A stretch of DNA of 64,000 bases from Hyposmocoma kahamanoa (lineage: Eukaryota; Arthropoda; Insecta; Lepidoptera; Cosmopterigidae): positions 3,177,507 through 3,241,506 of the forward strand of contig NW_020653200.1 in the NCBI RefSeq assembly GCF_003589595.1, in the 5' to 3' direction. The notes below the pieces were generated by a model, which did no database searches, was not told the origin of the DNA, and saw only the letters and a program-made list of their open reading frames with translations. Below, in pieces: positions 58,546 to 64,000 of the stretch (its first letter is position 1; each line of letters starts with the position of its first letter). The position numbers were made by a program, and so were the translations under genes.

Positions 58546-59639
58546 TTAGTGTTATTGGTAACCTATCACACACTCGAAATTTTTTTTGTCCTTAATAACG
58601 TTTGTTCGAATTTTCTTTATACCGAAAACCGAATTCTAACGAAACAGTTCTTCTTTCCGGATATGTTAAATGTTTATTGCACACACACGATTAGGTTCGA
58701 TTAGGTTTGGTTAAGTTAGATTTAAACGAAAAAAACATTTTCCTCTCAAAATTTATTTCTTTCGATCCAACGTTATTTCTAGAAAATGTCATTTCCGACT
58801 ACTGATAGGTAGGTAACCATTATTATTACATCTATTTTAGACTCTCACCTTTCCCAGAGCCTAAAAGATTAATTTAGAATTTTTAAATGGGAGAGGCGGT
58901 ATTTCCCGACAATGGCACAATATTATTCTAGTATTTATTTACATTTAGTTGATTATGAATGTTAAAAAAAAACGTATTTTAATTTTAACAATTATTTTGA
59001 TAATGTCTTGTTGTTACTGTATAAATAAAGGATCAAATAATTGTGACTTTACCTACAAGTTTAGTATTTGATCAAGTGTACCAAAAAACTTTTTTATGTT
59101 CAGTTCATGTTATTTCAAATTATTTTATTACACAAGTATTCTTTTTTTTTTTTGTAAAATCATATTAGTACCTGCCAGTACATTTTATTAAAAAATAGCT
59201 TTGAATTACGTTTATATTACCTAACCCAAATCGGGGGCATACACCACGGGGGCATAACAAACCGGAGGCATAACGAACGGCTCGAATGTGTGGGTCAAAC
59301 AGAAAGTACTTCCATATTGCGTACAACTTGAAGGAAATATTAAATGTTACCATTTGAAGCTATACAGATAGTAAAACAAACATTTTATGCAGCTTCTGCG
59401 TATTTGGATGACAAAAATCCGTGGTAGTGACGGTTTAGCTCTTTTCTTTTTTTTATTTGTGGAAACAAACAGTCATACATTAAACAGTAATTATTTACCT
59501 ATATTTCTCTTAAAAATAGACCTGTAGTGCCTGCAGTTTAATAACAATTATAGTAACTGAGACGGCTATGACATGGTTTTTGTGTAGGTAATTATTTGTA
59601 ATGATAACATTCTTGTATACTTTAATAGAATTTTACAAG

Positions 59640-60985
59640 ACGGAGTTTATCAAACAATAGTACTTATTAAAAGCCATTTACACTTTGACGTGCCAGTTTT
59701 TTTTAATTTACTAAGAGTGGTGTCAAAAAGATCAATATTAGAAAAATTGTTATTGTACATGTTGGTGAAACGGTATATGAATGAATTGCGTGTATATAAT
59801 TTAGTAAGAGTAAGACGTACACGAGTTACGAATCGTATCCTGCCCAGAAGCTCAGAAGAATCAACTTGATTATTTAGTATTTTTTATAGTGAAACTAAGT
59901 CAAACATTTCACGCTTATTTTGAAGAGATAATAAGTTTTATTTTTTTAGGGAAACATCGTAAGGATCACTTCTTATATTACGACGGTAATTAAGTGATTT
60001 ACTGAGCGTTTTTTGGATCTTGTCTATTCTATTGATATGAACCTGAAAATATAGATTCCATATAACACTGCCGAAAACTAAAGTAGACCTAACATAAGTA
60101 AAATATAAAATTTTAAAGATACCAATTTTATTAAATGGTTTACTGATGATGATGATTACTGATGATTAAACCATCAGTAATCATCATCATCAGTAAACCA
60201 GAATAAGTAACGCAGAGCTTATTATGTGGTGTATGTGAAGATTAAAAGGTCTCCAATGTGATTCACTCTCCTATGGTCTTGTCTTTTAGTTTGTATTCGT
60301 AGTCGATAATATGAGTAATAGTATTAGAGATTTCAAGTCTTCTTGCAATTGAATGCAATCATTAGATGATTTAATCACTATAAAAAACTTTGAATCGTCA
60401 CCATAAAAAAGAAGTTAACTATTTTTGAGGCAATTACCAATATAGTTGACATAGAAAGAAAAGAGCAATGGCGCACCATTGCGAACCCTGAGGTACTCCT
60501 GAAGGTACCGGTAAAAACCGTGAGTAGTATCCCTTTACGCAGGCAGCTTGACTCCTGTTTGTGATATAGGGTTTGATCCATCATAAAAGGTTGCCATGCA
60601 CACCGGCTCTTGTTAGCTTTTCGATAAGTAAATCATGATTTATTTTATCGAAAGCCCTGAAAAAGTCAGTGTATACGACATCTACTTGTGAATATCATAG
60701 AGCGCTTGCGATAGGTGCTCCACAAGAGTAGCCATATCTGTGTCAAAGCTACGTTTTTTAAAGAATCCGTGCTGTTGTTCGAGATGTAGTTTCGGTAAAC
60801 GAAGGACATCTGAGAAGTCACTGTTTTTTCTAAGATCTTTCCCAAAACAAAGAGTTTTGAAATAGGCCTATGTTCTGTAATCTGGTCTCGCATAATGTTT
60901 TTTGGTATAGGGGTAATAAGCGAACTTTTCCAAACAGCAGGAATTATACCGGTTGCTATAGAGACTCGAAAAATGACAAAAGTGG
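59640..60985 (-). pseudogene. Second non-LTR reverse transcriptase relic
   Basis: The minus strand reads EHRPISKLFVLGKILEKTV, VVYTDFFRAFDKINHDLLI (motif A), VPSGVPQGSQWCAI (motif B), then a C-terminal region with VRSTLVFGSVIWN and HINRIDKIQKTLSKSLNYR. A family different from the plus-strand relic at 57675. Many stops, and the region holds the 28-bp palindrome. Confidence 0.8.
60137..60199. repeat. Perfect 28-bp inverted repeat
   Basis: The left arm 60137-60164 (begins ggtttactgatgatg) and right arm 60172-60199 are exact complements, spacer attaaac. It lies inside the LINE relic and duplicates LINE-derived sequence in inverted orientation. Confidence 0.95.
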
Positions 60986-62009
60986 GCGACGCGAGTTCTT
61001 TAATGCAAATAGAGCTTTAGCACCTTTATGAGTATTAACATTTTTGCTAGTACTCTCGTTCTATGATGTTTGAAATAAATATTATAAATGATAAATATAT
61101 ACAAATGTATATTTACAAAGAGCAACCCCTAAAATTTCTTGCTCATTCTTCTCAGGGAAATCTGACTTACGAATGAGCAGTAGAGTTTAAACAATATGAC
61201 GATTTCAAGTGTAATTTGTTTACAAACGAAATAAATATAAATTGAGTTTTAGTTTGAATACGACCTATGATATATAAACCACTAAAAGCGTTCAAGGTCA
61301 GAATCATGACAAAATGACAATTTAAAAATATTCGATGAACTGTCGCATAGAACATAAACATAAATGATATTATAGTTATTACCTATTAATTTCAGAAATA
61401 CCGCCAGCACGCCAAACAGTTGTTATTACCTAATAGTATAGACATTCCTCGTATTACATCACTGTCACTATAATTATAACTATAAACAAACAATATTCAA
61501 TGCACGTATTGTGGTGGTAGCGAATCAAATAACCAACTAAGCCTAGATCTGGACTATTAGATACTCAATCTAGTAATGAATGAGTTAAACGCTTCAGTAT
61601 CTTCAATTATCCAGTCTCAAAATAAGAAATGCCAAAAAAGAGAAAGTGGGTAACTAACCCTCCCGGTTTCAACCTATTTCTGCCCAAAATTGTGGGCGGA
61701 AACATAATACGCATAAAATAATACGGAATTTGGTATACTTCCGTACTTACCTTATGACATTTCGATATACATTTTTTTTTAAACGAAACAGAGGCAACTC
61801 AGCTAAATACCTAACTTCCAATCATGTGCACTCTCTTACTACTAGGGATGCACATTACGACTCGATTTTTATGAAAATCGTTTCATGTTTATATATACAA
61901 TACGAGTGTTTCATTTCTCTTAGATGTTCACTCTTTAAATTTGGAGGAGAGAGGCAGTTTTCATATTACACAAATTTTTGTATGAACACTTGAGAAATTA
62001 TTGGTTCTC

Positions 62010-62195
62010 CATACAAACTTTCACCACCTAATACACCATCTCTAAGATTTATTTTTGTAACAAAAAGTAGCCTACGTCCTTTTCCTAGGTCCCATCTATC
62101 TATACCAAAATTCATCAAAGTGGTTCAGCGGTTTAAGAGTGAATACGTAACAGACAGAGTTACTTTCGTATTTATAATATTAGTTTGAATTACTG
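62010..62195 (+). repeat. Ubiquitous lepidopteran retroelement-type tail
   Basis: ccaaaattcatcaaagtggt, tcagcggtttaagagtgaat, acgtaacagacagagttact, ttcgtatttataatattagt: a tail found at very high copy number in moth and butterfly genomes. Class not decided here. Confidence 0.55.
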
Positions 62196-62844
62196 CGATT
62201 TTTTTAGTGCCGTGTTTTAACAGAGATATTATGGTTACAATTGAGAACCACACATTTATAAAATGTAATCGGAAAATTAATCCTTACAATTACACATACT
62301 AATTACAAATACACATATTGATAATAACTAACAACTTTTCGGGAAAAATATTTTATATTCGCGAAAAAACCTTTACGTCACATTAGATAGGTACTTAGTA
62401 CTGGTGGGAATTTTGTTTATCGAACGTCTAAAGTGGCTTCAAGTACCTTCATCTTGGTAGACCATATAGAGCAAAGCGTAATTAAAGTCCGCTCGTCATT
62501 TTATTATTTTGTGGCTCGTCCTTGTAACAGATATAGAGTAAATCAATTGAGTGCGCTTGCAGGCGATTATTACATGACATGACGAACAGACCAGATGCGA
62601 ACATTGCGACCCTCCCGCAACGAGCGACACGCGTCGAGAGGCGCTGTGTCGCGCTCTTCATATAAGTGTTGTCTGTCCTACTTCTCAAACTTTACATCAA
62701 AGATATAACCCGCGTCTAGAAATTCAGATTTTGATTTCTAGAAACCACAATTAAATAAAGCAAAGACAATTTGTAATATTTATTTTTATCGATTATATCA
62801 TGTTTTCATTACAATGATATATTTCTTTTGTGAAATAGTCCAGT

Positions 62845-62945
62845 AGTTTGATGTTATTATTGAAACAAAAATCGAAAAAAAAAAAACACCAAGAAATTTG
62901 TTCGATCCAGCTGGATACCTGTTTGGCAGATCGGGGCATTTCTAA
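62845..62945 (-). repeat. Inverted partner 1 of a poly-T repeat
   Basis: On the minus strand: gccaaacaggtatccagctg, tttcttggtgtttttttttt, tcaataataac. Matches 63292-63395 in the opposite orientation. Confidence 0.75.
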
Positions 62946-63291
62946 AGTATTTCTTAGGACAGGGAACAATGACATACGCAGAAACAAATCAACGGCCTAT
63001 AATTGACTGCCTGTACAAAAACTGCCCCCACCGTCATTTACAGAAATATATATATATACAATAATAATAATTATATCTACCTATACTACATCCCTTCACC
63101 CTTAACTACGACAACATTTTATCTAAGCTAATTATGTATTACAAAAATAAAGAAATAATTCTGAACTACTTATAATATATCTGATTGCCTATGAACTAAA
63201 ACTTATAATTAAATTCTTTTCCTATCCTACATTGCCTGATTGGACGCGCTACGGAATGAACCCGTAGACCTCACAAACTTCCCTACGTGCC

Positions 63292-63395
63292 AATTCTTGC
63301 CGAGGTTTGGCAAACAGGTGCTGGTTCGAGTATAACTTTTCTTGGTGTTTTTTTTTTTTCGATTTTTTTTTTTTCAATAATAACACTTTTAGGAA
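63292..63395 (+). repeat. Inverted partner 2 of a poly-T repeat
   Basis: ggcaaacaggtgctggttcg, ttttcttggtgttttttttt, tttttcaataataacac, matching the complement of 62845-62945. Confidence 0.75.
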
Positions 63396-63530
63396 TGTAA
63401 AAATAATTGGAATGGAATGTAACAACAATTTTCCCACACGGAAAGTGTATCTCTATGCAATTCGTAGATTAAATAAATATGGAATACCTACTCGTAAAAG
63501 GAATAAGACGTGGCACAGACGCTCGAATAA

Positions 63531-63716
63531 TTGCTGAACGAATGCCCCGTGTTCGACGCCAAGAGGTTGAAACTCGAATTCGAGGTCGAAGAGAAACTCT
63601 CGACCTCGACATGGAGCGCCCTCTTGGCAGGGAAGCGTTCAGGATCCAAATTTGCCGACTTCTGTGTGCCGACGACAGTAGCGCAGCGGAGGGAAAAATG
63701 TCGGCAAAATTATTAG
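63531..63716 (+). pseudogene. Non-LTR element ORF2 C-terminus fragment
   Basis: The frame LNECPVFDAKRLKLEFEVEE ... FADFCVPTTVAQRREKCRQN resembles the 'LLECP....R..L...' zinc-knuckle-like tail of R1/I-type ORF2 proteins. No upstream RT in the window, and the start is a TTG, so it is a fragment. Confidence 0.35.
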
Positions 63717-64000
63717 TATTGGTTAAATTCTGACGCAATATTTTGTTTATTTTATACAATTATTTTATTAATTACACAATTTTACAAATTATTCTATACA
63801 ATTTAGATAAATTAGGTAAGTAAGTTTTTTTATATTGTAATCTTAATTTAAATTTTTGACACAGGGAAATACAAACATAAATAAATGATGCAGTCTGCGA
63901 GCATATCATGGATGAACCTACACATTTAATGAAGTTTGACAAACCCTAGGGCTTTGCAAAAGAAGTCCGTTATCTACCCAGGATGCTGCGAGAGGTCATT

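Overview
This 64 kb window is AT-rich nuclear DNA from an insect, most likely a moth or butterfly. The basis is a spliced insect-type gene, small TE-filled introns, many tRNA-headed SINEs, foldback MITEs, mariner relics and non-LTR retrotransposon tails of kinds that are widespread in Lepidoptera. The species is not identifiable from sequence alone. There is one assembly gap of 400 N (14639-15038).

The principal gene lies on the minus strand from 30373 to 16091. It is an MRL-family adaptor (Mig-10/RIAM/lamellipodin; Drosophila pico). I could join 13 coding exons by hand. All splice phases agree, and the total is 3111 bases, giving a 1036-residue protein. It has an N-terminal helix like the RIAM/lamellipodin talin-binding site, a coiled segment, an RA domain, a PH domain, LPPPP-type Ena/VASP-binding tracts, a pTyr-type YENV motif and a C-terminal SH3-binding proline motif. 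A second possible first coding exon (24819-24983) has a strong donor in the same phase. It would give an isoform without the talin-binding helix, and a CpG-rich block lies just upstream of it (25330-25730).

A second, smaller two-exon gene is on the minus strand at 4000-3207 (211 residues, acidic, coiled-coil, resembling FSIP1). Its poly(A) signal faces one on the plus strand, where a possible 3'-terminal exon ends at 2691. Two orphan exon-like stretches (9025-9282 and 73-375, both minus) may belong to genes outside the window or to decayed copies.

The rest is mostly transposable-element debris. At least ten copies or fragments of one unclassified lepidopteran repeat (the 'MGLVNL' repeat) are present. 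There are also three or four tRNA-SINE families, decayed LINE ORFs (7400-7690, 10080-10690, 33860-34035, 38480-38575, 54260-54600, 57675-58545, 59640-60985, 63531-63716), two mariner-type transposase relics (32425-33027, 48780-49190), several inverted-repeat elements including a TTAA-flanked one that contains the assembly gap, and a ~132-bp tandem array near 52.9-53.6 kb. From 30.4 to 64 kb I find no host coding exon I can defend. That stretch may hold the 5' non-coding exon(s) and promoter of pico. I found no clearly new biological system. The best leads are the alternative pico first exon, the retroelement tail abutting a pico splice donor, and the gap-containing TTAA element.
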